A stretch of 64,000 nt of DNA, taken from the NCBI GenBank assembly GCA_027943245.1, contig JANDJZ010000020.1:62001-126000 (forward strand), written 5' to 3'. Position 1 is the stretch's first letter; the number at the start of each line of letters is the position of its first letter. This DNA comes from Acanthamoeba sp. SK_2022b (Eukaryota > Discosea > Longamoebia > Acanthamoebidae). A program made the position numbers and the translations under genes. The notes under the pieces were generated by a model. It worked only from the letters and a program-made list of their open reading frames with translations. It had not been told where the DNA came from and made no database searches. Below, piece after piece: positions 10,722-29,443 of this stretch.

Positions 10722-11452
10722 TCTTCTTCCTCCAATGGGGAGCAGGAATGAATCGTTCCGAACACTACCTTCTTACCTTCCTTGTGGATCTGAACGTCGT
10801 TGACATGTTTGTAGTTCCTCCGTCGGATACAAGTCGCCATAGAGCGCAGCCACGCGACCGCTTCCCGAATGGGGAAAAGCTCACGAAAGGGTGGTTGAAG
10901 GTCATCGAGAGTGCTGATCTTGGCAACGATCTGTTCTCCGACGGGGCAAAAGGCAGATACGCGCTTCCCATAGGCTCGGAAAGCGGAAAAGTCGCATAAT
11001 CCTCCCAATTGGAGTCTCACGGAGTGACTTGGGTAATTTCTCGGTGTTTTCGAGGTGCTTTCCGGAACTAGTCACCGTCCTTGGCCAATGGCCAGGCAGA
11101 GAGGGTCGCGAGGCACTACCTACGCCCTTGTTTGGTCACTCTCAATTCTCACTTCCCCCAACAACGACACGGTGGTGGGCCTGCAAACCTACACCCAAAA
11201 GCGACACCAAGCAGCAACAACACCGCGAGTGACTCACGTGTGCAGCGAGCAAGCGACCCGGAGGAGTCTGCCCCTCACCCTCAACCATTGGTACCCGGCA
11301 CCCTCCGCACGTTCACACTCGACGTTCACCTACCTCCCGGTCACACCCGGAGCGCTCTCTCACTCCCCCCCTTCCCCTTCTCTCAACTTTTCACTCCTGC
11401 CGGGCTACCTCTGGGGGGTTGCCGGTGGACAGGAGAGCTGGACGGAAGTGGA
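10722..11452. other. Intergenic/5' UTR region
   Basis: About 730 bp before the RFX gene. Several open stretches occur on both strands but none resembles a known protein. Proline-, serine- and threonine-coding pyrimidine-rich sequence just before 11453 looks like a 5' leader. Confidence 0.5.
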
Positions 11453-13949
11453 ATGATGACGCCCACAGTCGAGGACGGAGCATATGTACACACCAACTCG
11501 GCCCGGCACCAACAACAACAGCAACCTCCCACGAGTACGGCCCACCAACGATCAGGGGGCGGAAGCGGAGACGCAAGTCGGATCGACGGAGAGACCACGG
11601 ACCCTCATGAGAGCACCAGCACCAGCTCCAGCACAGCCACCTCGACAACGTCACGAAAGCAGAGGAGCTTGAAGAGGAAGACGGGCGACGAGGATAATGG
11701 CGCGACGCTGCCGGCGCTGGAGGATGGATTCATGGAGGACGGGCTGGCTCAGTCTGCCGCTAATCTGGCGATGCGGGCCATTAGGACGAGGAGGGCGAAG
11801 AGGCGACGTGCGACGCTGGACAAAGCGGATGAAGTCGATGAGGAAGAGGAGAAGGAATACGGGGAGGAGGATGTTATGAGCAACGAGGCAGCCGAAGAGG
11901 TCGGCGGTGGCAGCCTACACTTGTGCGGCGGAGGCGGCGGCCGAGACGGCAAGCGGAAGAAGAAGCCGAGGCAAACCAACAACGTGCTCAACTTCATCTC
12001 CTACGTGCCACCGGCGCCAGCCCCTAACCGGAAGAAAAACCTGCACAGCGCTCCCCGCCTCCTGGCCTGGTACCCCTCCCACCTCTCCCACCCTCCGGTC
12101 CACCCTCCAGGGATTTAATTACAAGTTAATACGCCATGTTACACGTTGATATATATGTAGAAATTTCACTTTAATTTGTTTTGTCATTTTTATAATCGAT
12201 GAGAAAATGATCATTATCACATGAGACTTACTGATGAAATAAATGCACGATAAAGGCTTAGGGAGAATTTCGAAGCGGCTCGCGGCACGTCGCTGGCCAA
12301 GGACGAGGTCTATGGCGAGTACGTGGCCTTCTGCCAGGCCGACGGCAAAGACCCCATGCTGCCCTCCATGTTCGGCAAGATGGTCCATCGCGCCTTTCCC
12401 GGCCTCAAGAGCTCTCGCACCGGCGCCAAGGGCAAGGTACCGCCTACTCGCCTCATCCCGCCCACTCGACCTCTCTTCGCTCTGTCCACTCAGCTCCAGC
12501 GACTAACACGTGCCTGACGTGTCGTTCCGCCTGCAGGCGAAACACTGCTACAAGGGCTTCCGTGTGCGAGCGCCCAGCGGCAAGCCCAGCATGACTGTCA
12601 CCTCGATCTACGACGACAACGAGGAGGAGGAGTTGATCGAGGACACCGCCGAGTTCGACGAGGAGGACTCCTGTACAAATCCGTCCGCCGGTCTGCCGTC
12701 ACACGCCACCACTTCCTCACCTTATGGCGCAGTGCCGTTATCGGGTTCGTCGTCTTCTTCGTCGCCCTACTCTTCTCCCGTTCGAGCGCAGGGGAGACGC
12801 CGCCCCTCGCCTGCCGGATCTGGCCGTCTCAACTCGTCGTCGCCCTCGTCTTCGATCAACGGCGACGGCTACTACTCCTCGCCCCACGTTCTGCCGCCCG
12901 CTCCCACCGGCGCGCCGTCGCCTCCCTTTGCCACGGCCATCGACAGGACGGTAGGAGGCGTCGTGCCGCCCTTCCCGCACCACTCGCGCGAGTCATTCCT
13001 CGACATGGTCCAGTCGCCGCCGCAAGCGATCGATGCGCCTCTCGTGCATAAGCACCCGCTTCGGCCTCACCTGGCCATGGGCCCTTCTCTCGGGCGGATT
13101 GTCCCCCCGCACCTGCAGCAGCAGCAGCATGCGCAGTACCCGTCTAGCCACCCCGCTTCGGGCATGCCGCTGCCTCGACCCTACCCGCCCCACTACCCCT
13201 ACACGCCCCTGCAATACCCGCCGCCGAACGGCGCCAAGGCTTCGCCCCTGGCCCCCGCCGCCGCGCTTCACCAGCCCAGCACGTCGACCCAGCCATCGCG
13301 CACGCCTCCGCAGCAGATGCCCTTGTATCAGGGAGAGGAGGGAGAGCAACCGGGGTCGCCGATCGACTGCGTGCCGTCGCCCACGTCGGACTTCTACTTC
13401 CCGCCCTACATCAGCCCGCTGTCGGTGCCGCTGCCCTTCCTCCCCTCCTTCTCCTTGTCCCTTCCGCCATCGACTCCGCCGTCGACGTCGTCGGTACGCA
13501 GCATGGCCAGCGAACGTCAGGACGCGTTGCAGTCGATGATGGATCAGCCCGGGTTGGACTCGTTCTCGAACTCGTCATCGGCGCCATCGTCCTCGTCGTC
13601 ATCGCCCTCGCAAGACGCCACTCTATGCTACGAGCGCGATATCAACGGCCCGCTCTACGCCTCGCTGCCAGAGGATGGGTTCGGGCTGCACGCACGCCTC
13701 GCGCACCATCCGCTGCAGCAGCAGCAACAACAACAGAGGCTTCTCCAACAGCAGCAGCAGCTCTACCCCACTCCCGCCCTCTGTCCAACCAACTACGTGC
13801 TCAGGGCCCACGACGCGCACCAATATGCACACTCTCTGCACCAGGGAGACCGCAACGCTCGACATCAGGAGGCGAAGCCCGCCGGAAACGCAGTGGAGAA
13901 CGGAAGCTACGCGCCTCAGGAGCAGCGCCCGGACGGCCAGCGCGGCTAG
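11453..13949 (+). CDS. RFX-family winged-helix transcription factor
   Basis: Three exons: 11453-12069, 12262-12436, 12537-13949 (734 residues, phases fit). The RFX DNA-binding domain spans all three exons (about residues 195-276): LHSAPRLLAW, then ENFEAARGTSLAKDEVYGEY, FCQADGKDPMLPSMFGKMVH, FPGLKSSRTGAKGK and KHCYKGFRVR. This follows the RFX consensus through wing 1, including the FGK and FPGLK blocks. The N-terminus has poly-Gln and a basic-acidic region (AIRTRRAKRRRATLDKA). The long C-terminus is Ser/Pro/Gln-rich with CAG-type glutamine runs near 13715-13760, as in activation domains. The fungal/animal dimerisation domain is not evident. RFX proteins bind X-box inverted repeats and regulate ciliary or cell-cycle genes in other unikonts; the target set here is unknown. 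Confidence 0.92.
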
Positions 13950-14195
13950 ACTCAGCTGTTTTCCCTCTCTGTTGTCTTCCTGTTGATAAGAGCACGAGAA
14001 AATACAACAGAATGTTGGTGGCAATGGCTAGAGTGTGCATATTGGTGCGAGGATAGCGTGCGATGGTGGATTCTGTTGACGGGCAGCACGGCTGTATCGG
14101 TCAGCCAATCAGAAAACATCTCTAAAATCACAAGCGTTTAACTTTTTATATTTATAATTTATTTACACCCCAAGAGTCGGAAATCAGGAGCAAAG

Positions 14196-15677
14196 ATGTG
14201 CAGATTTTTGGTGTACATAGGAAAGGAGCCGGTCATGTTGGCTGATCTGCTCACCCGCCCGAGCCACTCCATCATTCAACAGAGTTGGGACAGCCGCGAG
14301 CGCATGACTGCCGGTCCGTTGAACGGCGACGGCTTCGGGGTGGGTTGGTATGCCGCTTTCGACCCCGCTCCCTGCATCTTCACCTCCATCAACCCCGCTT
14401 GGAACAACCTCAACCTGCGACGGTAGCCGTCCGCCCCCCCCCCGGTCCTTCCTCATTTTCCTCTTTGCTCCGCGTCGTTGCCGGATTTTGTTGTTCACCA
14501 CTGCGCGTTTGGCGTTGGGCGCGCACGATGCAGGCTGGCGGACAAGGTGATGTCGCGACTCATCTTCGCTCACGTGCGTGCTGCCAGTTTGGGTGAGTGT
14601 CTTCGCCCCCAAGCCACAGTGAGATCATCGACGTGTCCCGCTCCCTTATTACTAACCGTGTGTGCGTCTGCCCAGGTCTGCTCATCAACGAGGCCAACTG
14701 CCACCCGTTCTCGTTCGGGCCCTTCATCTGGATGCACAACGGCCAGATCGTGGGCTTTCCCTCCATCAAACGAAAACTTGTACAATACATCGACGACCGG
14801 CTCTTCAACCACATCCAGGCATGTCACTGGCCTCACCCCATCCTTGCGCACCTGCATCATTTTCATCATCTCCTTATTGAACTTCTTGTGTGTAGGGCAC
14901 CACGGATTCAGAGTACAGCTTCATGCTGTTCCTGCAGATCCTGTTCTATGGAGGCAAGCATCGCAACGATGGCGCCTCGGGCAGGGTTGACCTTGCGCAG
15001 ATACTCAAGGCCGCCGACGACGGCGAGGCATCGTCGTCGGCCGAGGGCGAAACAAAGCGATTCAGCGCCGACGAGATGCGGCAGGCGATGACCAAGACGG
15101 TGCGGCTCATCGCCAAGTGGACCAGCAAGACCTGCACACCGGCCGAACGTCAGCGAAGCGGTTATTCGCTCCTCAACTACGCCGTGTCCGATGGCGTAAC
15201 TGCTGTAGTCACGCGGTATGCACTCCCCCCGCACAGACGCACACACGCGCACAGCGACTGACGCCTCCCGCCCCTACGATCGTAGCTACACTGACGACCC
15301 GGTCGGGCCACCAGCAAGTTTGTACTACACAAGCGGCACGCGGTACCAGGCCAAGAAGAAAGGTATTTGTAGCAATTTATTATATAATTTAGATGATCTA
15401 ATTTGATTATTTTTATTTTTATTTTTTTAATCTTTAATTTGCAGGCGAGTACCACTTGGTGCAGGAGCGGCGGCAGGAGTGCTTCATCATCGCCAGTGAG
15501 CCGCTCAGCGTGAGCGAGGACGACCGACGCGACTGGGTGCCGGTACCCAAGAACCACTGCGTGGTGGTGACGTCTCAGCACAACCTGCTCCTCTACCCCA
15601 TCGACCTCGCCGCACCACTCAAGCAGGAGGTGGCGGAGACCCTCAACAACCAACCGGGCTCCCGCACGGTCGGGTAG
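14196..15677 (+). CDS. DUG3-like class II glutamine amidotransferase (glutathione-degradation type)
   Basis: Six exons: 14196-14422, 14534-14592, 14676-14818, 14896-15215, 15286-15362, 15445-15677 (352 residues). MCRFLVYIGKEP at the N-terminus puts Cys2 as the Ntn nucleophile after Met removal. LLTRPSHSIIQQSWDSRERM, GPLNGDGFGVGWY, AHVRAAS, NEANCHPF, FMHNG-type FIWMHNGQI and GTTDSEYSFMLFLQ follow the yeast Dug3 order closely, and IIASEPL lies near the C-terminus. Dug3 with Dug2 cleaves the gamma-glutamyl bond of glutathione in the cytosol; bacterial EgtC is related. The intron after exon 3 begins with GC (CAG|GCATGT at 14819) and the reading frame requires it. A partner Dug2 gene is not in the window. 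Confidence 0.94.
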
Positions 15678-15777
15678 AGCACAGAAAATTCAGAATGTTG
15701 CCGCGGCGTTCTTGCCGCACAATAAGCGGCCAAGCGCATCATTCTGAAAATCTGCGACAGGCCATACCTGATTGGTC

Positions 15778-15790
15778 CGCATATAAGCTG
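15778..15790 (+). promoter_or_regulatory. Candidate TATA element for the SDR gene
   Basis: CGCATATAAGC sits about 60 bp before the start codon of the short-chain dehydrogenase, a plausible core-promoter spacing. A similar GTATAAGAAG occurs about 90 bp before the oxidoreductase at 47965. The assignment rests on position and motif only. Confidence 0.35.
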
Positions 15791-15843
15791 CTCATCTTTA
15801 AAAGGCTCACCCACGCATTTTAACTCGCATAACTACCACAGCA

Positions 15844-16719
15844 ATGGCAACCCCAAAGATTGTTCTCATCACTGGCGCCAACAGCGGCGTTGGCTACGAG
15901 GCCGTTAAGGTTTTTCTGGAAGCCGACAAGCCCTACCACGTCCTCGCCAGCGCGAGAACCGCAGAAAAGGCGGAGAGCGCTGTGTCGAGCATCAAGAAGG
16001 AATGCCCTCATGCAAAAAACACCCTCGAACCCCTCATCCTTGATGTGACCAGCGACGAATCGATCGTGAAGGCCTTTGAACGAGTGCAGGCGAGCCATGG
16101 GCGTGTCGACGCCCTTATCAACAACGCCGGTACGACTGTTCCCCTGCATTCCTCCTATCTCGGCTGCCGCCACACCGCGTGGCCTCACTGACACGAACAA
16201 TCAACAGGCGCGACCTTTGACCTCGAGTTCGTCGACAACAACGTCTCGCTCCGCGAGTGCTTCAATCGGGCCTATGACGTCAACGTGACCGGTGCGAACG
16301 TTACCACCTGGACGTTCATGCCGCTTCTTCTCAAGTCGGCAGACCCCCGCCTACTCTTCGTTGCTGGGCTCTCCTTCATGACTCAGGTCTATGATGGTCC
16401 CTACTTCCCCACACCATCCCAGCCGGCGGGCTGGCCCAAGAAGATCGACTTTGAGACCATCGGATACCGCTGCAGCAAAACGGCGCTCAACATGCTGATG
16501 CTGGACTGGTACCACAAGCTCAAGGCCGATGGCGTCAAGGTCTGGGCTGTCATGCCTGGCCTCCTAGTCACGAACCTCGGTAAAAAACCTGAACTAATCA
16601 AGGAGATGGGAGGTGGTCATCCGCGTGAGGGCGGTGAGCTCTACAAAAAGGTTGTAGAGGGCGAGAGGGATGACCAGGTGGGCAAACTTATTGGCAAGAA
16701 CGGCCTTGTACCCTTGTGA
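15844..16719 (+). CDS. Short-chain dehydrogenase/reductase
   Basis: Two exons: 15844-16129 and 16208-16719 (265 residues). It is a classical SDR: the nucleotide-binding TGANSGVG is near residue 10, an LDVTSDES acidic motif follows, then NNAG at the exon junction, and the catalytic YRCSK with an upstream Ser region (FVAGLS). The C-terminal PGLLVTNLGKK matches the PG motif. It should oxidise or reduce a small alcohol/ketone with NAD(P)H; the substrate cannot be told. It resembles the fungal NmrA-neighbour type of SDRs that lack a signal peptide. A TATAAG-like element lies about 60 bp upstream (near 15781). Confidence 0.92.
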
Positions 16720-17023
16720 GCGTCTCCCCATCATGAAAAATAAAAACATCCTGAAGCTTACGCCCGCCCGAGCTTTGGCTTGAAAGTGACGTTGAAAGTG
16801 TGTGTGAGTGTGGGTGTTAAACACCTTCTGGTTGATGATGTTATCCTCCACGAACAACACTCTCCGCGACCAGCTCATCTGTTGCCGCAAGTGTTGTGTG
16901 CTTGTGTGTGTAAGAGAGGTGATGATGATGATGTGATGAACGAAGCGTGTATTTATCTCACGTCTAGACTCTTTGAACAAAAGGAAGAGAAAGAAGAAGA
17001 GGTGCAACCTCGCTGTGTGCCAT
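16720..17023. other. Convergent spacer/3' UTRs
   Basis: About 300 bp between the SDR stop and the POMP stop. It carries TG-rich and GAT-repeat stretches (16795-16815, 16919-16935) and an AATAAAAA sequence near 16738 that could be the 3' processing signal of the SDR transcript. No gene is supported. Confidence 0.45.
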
Positions 17024-17609
17024 TTACAAACCAAGACGGTGCTCCATCACCTCGTGAAGATCGATGACAGTTTCGGGAGCCGAAGGATCTACAACAAGGG
17101 GAGAACGAGCACATAAGAACAAGTCTAAAGGTGACGGAACATGTGTTGTACGCACCCCTGAGGAAGTCGCTAAAGCCGATCTCCTCATCGATCCCAAGGC
17201 TCGTGGAAAGGCCCACAAATTCACTCTTGAGAGTGGGGAGTCGCTGAAAGTTGGAAAGAATGCTCTCCTCCATCTGCAGCCTCATGGACAGATGCGAACC
17301 GTACACATTCTGCAAAGCCACTCTCTTGAACTGCACCTCGTTCTTGGAGAACTGGAGCGCTTTGTTTTAGCTCGTGCAATTCGTGAGTGTGTGGGGGGGG
17401 AGAGATTACGTACGTTGAGCTCACGAGCCTGGAGGGGATGGACGATGGGCACATCCGACTGAGCCGTGACGGCAGCGGCACCCTCACGCAACGGGTTGAC
17501 TTCCCTGCGCAGAATCGGTACAGAGGTGGCCTTGGAACAGAGATATTCAGCGTCAGTCTCAACTTCATTCCTATTTCCAATCCATCACCGAGCGAGGGTA
17601 ACTCACCAT
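17024..17609 (-). CDS. Proteasome maturation factor POMP/UMP1
   Basis: Four exons on the minus strand: 17609-17607 (the ATG alone), 17530-17414, 17351-17156, 17088-17024, giving 126 residues against about 141 in human POMP. The reading begins M|ATSVPILRREVNPLREG. HPLQARELNFSKNEVQFKRV aligns without gaps to the HPLELSEKNF block of POMP. SMRLQMEESILSNFQRLP, LGIDEEIGFSDFL and the terminal VMEHRLGL match the UMP1 signature blocks. The protein is a chaperone that assembles 20S half-proteasomes and is degraded on completion. The start codon is the last three bases of exon 1 in an AACCATG|GTGAGT context. Upstream minus-strand sequence to about 17754 is open in another frame and is taken as 5' UTR. 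It is head to head with the PMT gene. Confidence 0.93.
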
Positions 17610-17977
17610 GGTTGTAGTTACTGAGATTTAAAGATAAAGATGCCACCAAGCGCTGCGTTCGCCTGGTCTGTGCCACTTGCGTGTTTGTTGGCAGGTTTTG
17701 AGGCGCAGAGCTAGTCTTTCCTGCTTTACCCGCGCCGACGGTTTTCGCTGTCATTTACCTGTTTTCCACGAGTTTTCAGCGAGGAGGCCAATTTGCCCGG
17801 AACCGAGGTTGTGCGGGGGAGTGGTGACACCACTGTGGCAGCCGCGGCGAAGTAGAGGCAGGGAAGGAGCGAATCGACTGAGTCAGTTGTGTAAACACTG
17901 GCCGTTGGTTGCGGATCAAGCAACCTCACCTCCTCACTCTCCCAACTCTTTGAAAGACTACAATCGACGTAAATCAT
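17610..17977. promoter_or_regulatory. Divergent region between POMP and PMT
   Basis: 368 bp between start codons. It contains the POMP 5' leader and the PMT promoter. No clear TATA box was found. Confidence 0.45.
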
Positions 17978-20474
17978 ATGTCCGTACGTGGCCCCAAAAA
18001 GAAGAAAATCTCGAGCGATAGCGCTGAGGGCAGTGAGCGTGTTTCATCCACAACTTCTACATCGTCACCTGCGGTTGACACTAAGACATCGAAGAACAAG
18101 GCCAAAAAGCAAAAGCACAAGGAAGCCACCGAGGTCAATCATCTATTCTATTTTCTTCTTTTGCAGAGCGCTCTTTTTCTGGATCAACCACTCACCGCGT
18201 TGAACCCTCTCTTCTCTCTCCCTCTCTAATCGCATCTCGTTCAGGAACAGGACGCCAGTGCGCCAGTGTCGCTGAATATGTTCTACCAGAACGAGCCTTT
18301 CCCGCAACCTGCGCCCCCTCATCTCGCCAAGTACCGCTTTGCGGTCTTGCTCACCATCGTTGTCCTGTCCTTCTTTACTCGCTACTACTTGATCCACCAT
18401 CCGGCGCAAGTGTCCTTCGATGAGGTGCATTTTGGCCATTTTGCCAACAACTACATTGATGGCAAATACTTCTTCGATATCCATCCTCCTCTTGGTACTC
18501 CATCTCTTCAGTTCAGTTGGCGTGCGTTGTGAGGCGACCGAATTGTCATCTAATCAGTTGTTGTTGCTTGGCGATTTCAGGCAAGTACTTCCTTGCCACC
18601 ACTGGCTACCTTGTTGGCTTCAACACCTCGTTCAGCTGGGCCAACATCGGAATGGACTTTGAAGATCACAAGTATATCTACCTGCGCAGCACCCACGCCT
18701 TCTTCGGGTCGTGCCTGGCGCCCATCATCTTCCTCTCGGCCGAGCAGATGGGACTCTCCCTCCCGGCTTCTGCGGTGGCTGGCTTCTTAGTGGTCTTTGA
18801 CAACGGTCTCGCTTGCATCTCCCGCTTTGTCTTCACCGATGCCTTCCTGTTCTTCTTCCTTGTCATGAGCGTCTACACCTCTCTCAAGGTGCGCCGACTT
18901 CTCCTCTCCTTTATCCCCCCCCCCCTTTAGTCTCACACTCGTTCTGCCTACTTGCTCGCTTGCCGTAGGTGTGCAACACCGAGCCGTCGTACAACATCAC
19001 CCTGGCCAACGCGCCCTCGATGCTCTTCCCTCGCGAGTGGTGGTTCTGGGCCGTCGCCTGCGGTATCTCCATGGGTGGCCTGTGCTCCGTCAAGTGGACC
19101 GGTGTAGGCACCGTCGGCATCATCGGTACGCCACTTGTCCTCCCTCCCTCTGTGTCAAGCTTCAACGTTCGCGTCCCGTGGCCCGTGCGGCTCAAGTGTT
19201 TGCTCACTCGCCCTGATCTGATGGTGTTTCCCCACGATCAGGTCTTCGTTTCATCATGCTTCTCTTCCTCCACATCTTCCGCAAGTACGACGAAAAGAAG
19301 CTGGACGACTGGAAGAACAAGATGATCCGCGCCTGGAACTGGCTTGCCGGAGGTACTCCCCCCTCGAAGCTTGAGAGTCTCATCCCATTCACTCACGCTC
19401 TTTCCTCTTTCCATTCGGTTCCAGGCGTCATGATGGTGGTCCTTCTCTTGGTGGTGTACACCACCTGCTGGGTCCTCCACTTCGTCATCCTCTGCAACTC
19501 GGGCCCCGGCAATGACTGGATGAGCAGGGAGTTCCTGTCCACCCTCAACGGCACCGGCATCGTGCTTGAGCCTCGTACGCCCTCTACTCAGGCCTCGAAT
19601 CAGCTCGCCTCTGTTTCGGTTTTGCTGGCGCGTTGCTCACATCGAAAACGTATGTGTGTGTGCGCGCGCGCATGTCCAGACGAGAAGCCCCCCACGCTCA
19701 TCGAGAACATCCTGCGTATCCACAAGACCATGTACGACGCCAACTCTGGCCTGACGGCCACGCACACCTGGGGTTCCGTGTGGTACGTGCAGCCACGCCC
19801 CTCTTCTCTCCCCCAGCCACCCCTGTTCGTTTCCAGTGGGGCTTACGCCGCATGGTCCACCGACCCGTTACAGGTACACCTGGCCGCTGAACATCAGGGG
19901 CGTTCTGTACTGGACCAAGTACATGGACCACTCGCGCGAGATCGTCTACCTCTTTGGCAACCCCTTCGTGTGGTGGGGCACCACTGCCGTCCTCGTCCTC
20001 TTCCTCGCCTACATCTTCTACTTCCTCTTCGTGGCCAACCAGACCGCCCTCCCGCGCGGCCAGACCCACTTCCTCGCCTTTGGCTCGTTCCTCATCCTTG
20101 GCTACGTCGTCAACTGGATTCCCTACATTGGCATCTCCAGGTACAGCCAGCCCCCCCCCCCGCAAACCCCCGCTCATCAACGCCAAACGACGCAACCCTG
20201 ACGTTGGATTCTCTCTCTCTCTCTCTCTCTCTCTCCTTGTATAAGGGTGTGCTTCATCTACCACTACATGCCTTCGCTCTTCTTCGCCATCCTGCTTGCC
20301 GCGCTGTTCTTCGACTACTTTGTCAAGAGCTGGAAGGCCAAGCAGATCGGCGCCGCCATCATCATCCTCACGGCCGCCTGGCACTTCTGGTACTTCGCGC
20401 CCTTCACCTACGGCACGGAGATCACGACCGAGGAGGCCAACAGGATGGAGTGGCTCCACGCCTGGGGCGCGTAA
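17978..20474 (+). CDS. Dolichyl-phosphate-mannose-protein mannosyltransferase (PMT family) lacking MIR domains
   Basis: Nine exons: 17978-18133, 18245-18494, 18581-18888, 18969-19125, 19242-19352, 19425-19574, 19680-19782, 19874-20140, 20246-20474 (576 residues). A lysine-rich cytosolic N-terminus leads into the GT39 fold: VSFDEVHFGHFANNYIDG with the catalytic Asp-Glu, DIHPPLGKY, repeated hydrophobic helices, SVKWTGVG, and the conserved C-terminal block NWIPYIGISRVCFIYHYMPS. It transfers mannose from dolichyl-phosphate-mannose to Ser/Thr in the ER lumen. In fungal and animal PMTs three MIR repeats lie between the two membrane halves. Here GPGNDWMSREFLSTLNGT is followed by only about 40 residues before the next helix, so MIR is absent. 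CT repeat DNA occupies intron 8. Confidence 0.93.
20209..20236. repeat. (CT)n microsatellite in PMT intron
   Basis: A run of CT dinucleotides about 26 bp long lies just upstream of the last PMT exon. It forms the polypyrimidine tract of that 3' splice site. Confidence 0.9.
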
Positions 20475-20882
20475 AAACCGCCGTGCATCCTCGTTCCCTC
20501 TATTCCTGCCTCCTCTCCCACTTTTGATACACCCACTCCCTTCAACTGTCTTACCTCTCCCTCCAGTTGGATGTGCCCTCCACTTCTTACATTGAGAATG
20601 TAATCCTTCAATCTGCCAGTTGTTCTGTTTTTTTTTTAAATTTTTTTCTCATGGGCACATTTCATTTTTAAAATTCAATAGGAAATAATTTTATCTCATG
20701 ATAATTATTGGTTGTACCAACGCAGGTGAAGAGCAACCAAAGACAACTCCTCACTCTCCCTGCCAATGGCTGTCATGGGAGTTGGCATTCTTGGAGTCCC
20801 AGTTGGCCAGGTCTGAGACCACCACGGCCCTGTTCCACATTCGCGTGTGCCTCCCGCCAGTCCATCTATTCTCTCTGCAAAT
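20475..20882. other. Intergenic region upstream of the myosin gene
   Basis: About 400 bp. After the PMT stop there is a pyrimidine-rich 3' UTR, a T-run at 20629-20637 followed by AT-rich sequence, then GC-richer sequence that is probably the myosin promoter and leader. No gene is seen. Confidence 0.5.
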
Positions 20883-28445
<7,563 letters not shown>

Positions 28446-28573
28446 GCAACATGTTATATGCGGCCATATGAATATCAACCAAAAATCGCCCAAATTTCGA
28501 TGAAAAATGAGAGAAGGTTACAAAACGGCCGGTACCTTGGGCCGTCCACGTCTGGCACACAACAGCCAAGGCG

Positions 28574-29367
28574 ATGGAACAGAACAGGAAGAGGAAGGAG
28601 AGGGAGGCGGAGTGCAAGGAAATGGCCAACACCGAGGAGGAGAGCGGCAACAAGCAGGCGCGTGTGGGTAGAGTAGTTAAATGGGAGGAGGGCGACGACA
28701 TGCTGCTCCTCCTGGCCAAGACCCGCGTCGAAGACCTCGCCCCCGGGCAGAAAGGTGAGCTCCCGCCAGACCTTGCCTCCTCGTCGAGTGGAGTCTTCCC
28801 CTTGACGAGGCTGAGTTTGCTGCGCGCCAGTGTTGTCGGTGGTGAAGGGGGAGAAGTTGCCCGAAGCCTTCAGGCTGCTGGTCGAGCACGGCATCCTCGC
28901 GGCGCCCGTGCTGGGCAAAGCCCACCGCTTCCTCGGGTTCGTTGACATGCTTGACTTTGCCCGCTTCGTCATCAACGAGGTTTCCTCCTCCCTGCCAACT
29001 CTTGCAGCGCTGCCGATTGACACACATATCTTACTCCCGCTCTCTCTCGCCAACCGCGCTCAGTTTGGCGACAAGTCGATTCAGAGCATGGAAGACGTGC
29101 AGGTGCTGATGCGAGACCTGGACAAGTGGAACACGGCCACAGTCGGCGAAATCATGCGTACCTGGCCCGCATTCTCTCTCTCTCTCTCTCTCCGTTTAAC
29201 TCTCACCTGTGTGGTGGCGGGGCGGAGGCCAGGTCCAGCCTCCCGTCGTAAAGCCGGGGTGGTGGCCAAAGGCTACAGTCTCCTCCACGCCGCGGAGATA
29301 CTCGCGTGGTCTGGCGCCCACAGGTGCTCCCCTGCTTTGTGCAACAGCCTTGCTTCACCAGCTGACT

Positions 29368-29443
<76 letters not shown>

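Noticed and set aside
10646..11020. Minus-strand ORF of 124 codons upstream of the RFX gene
   Set aside because: No recognisable motif; composition is like other chance ORFs here and it lies in a presumed leader region.
17064..17462. Plus-strand ORF of 132 codons over the UMP1 gene
   Set aside because: It is antisense to the UMP1 exons, whose minus-strand spliced reading matches POMP block by block.
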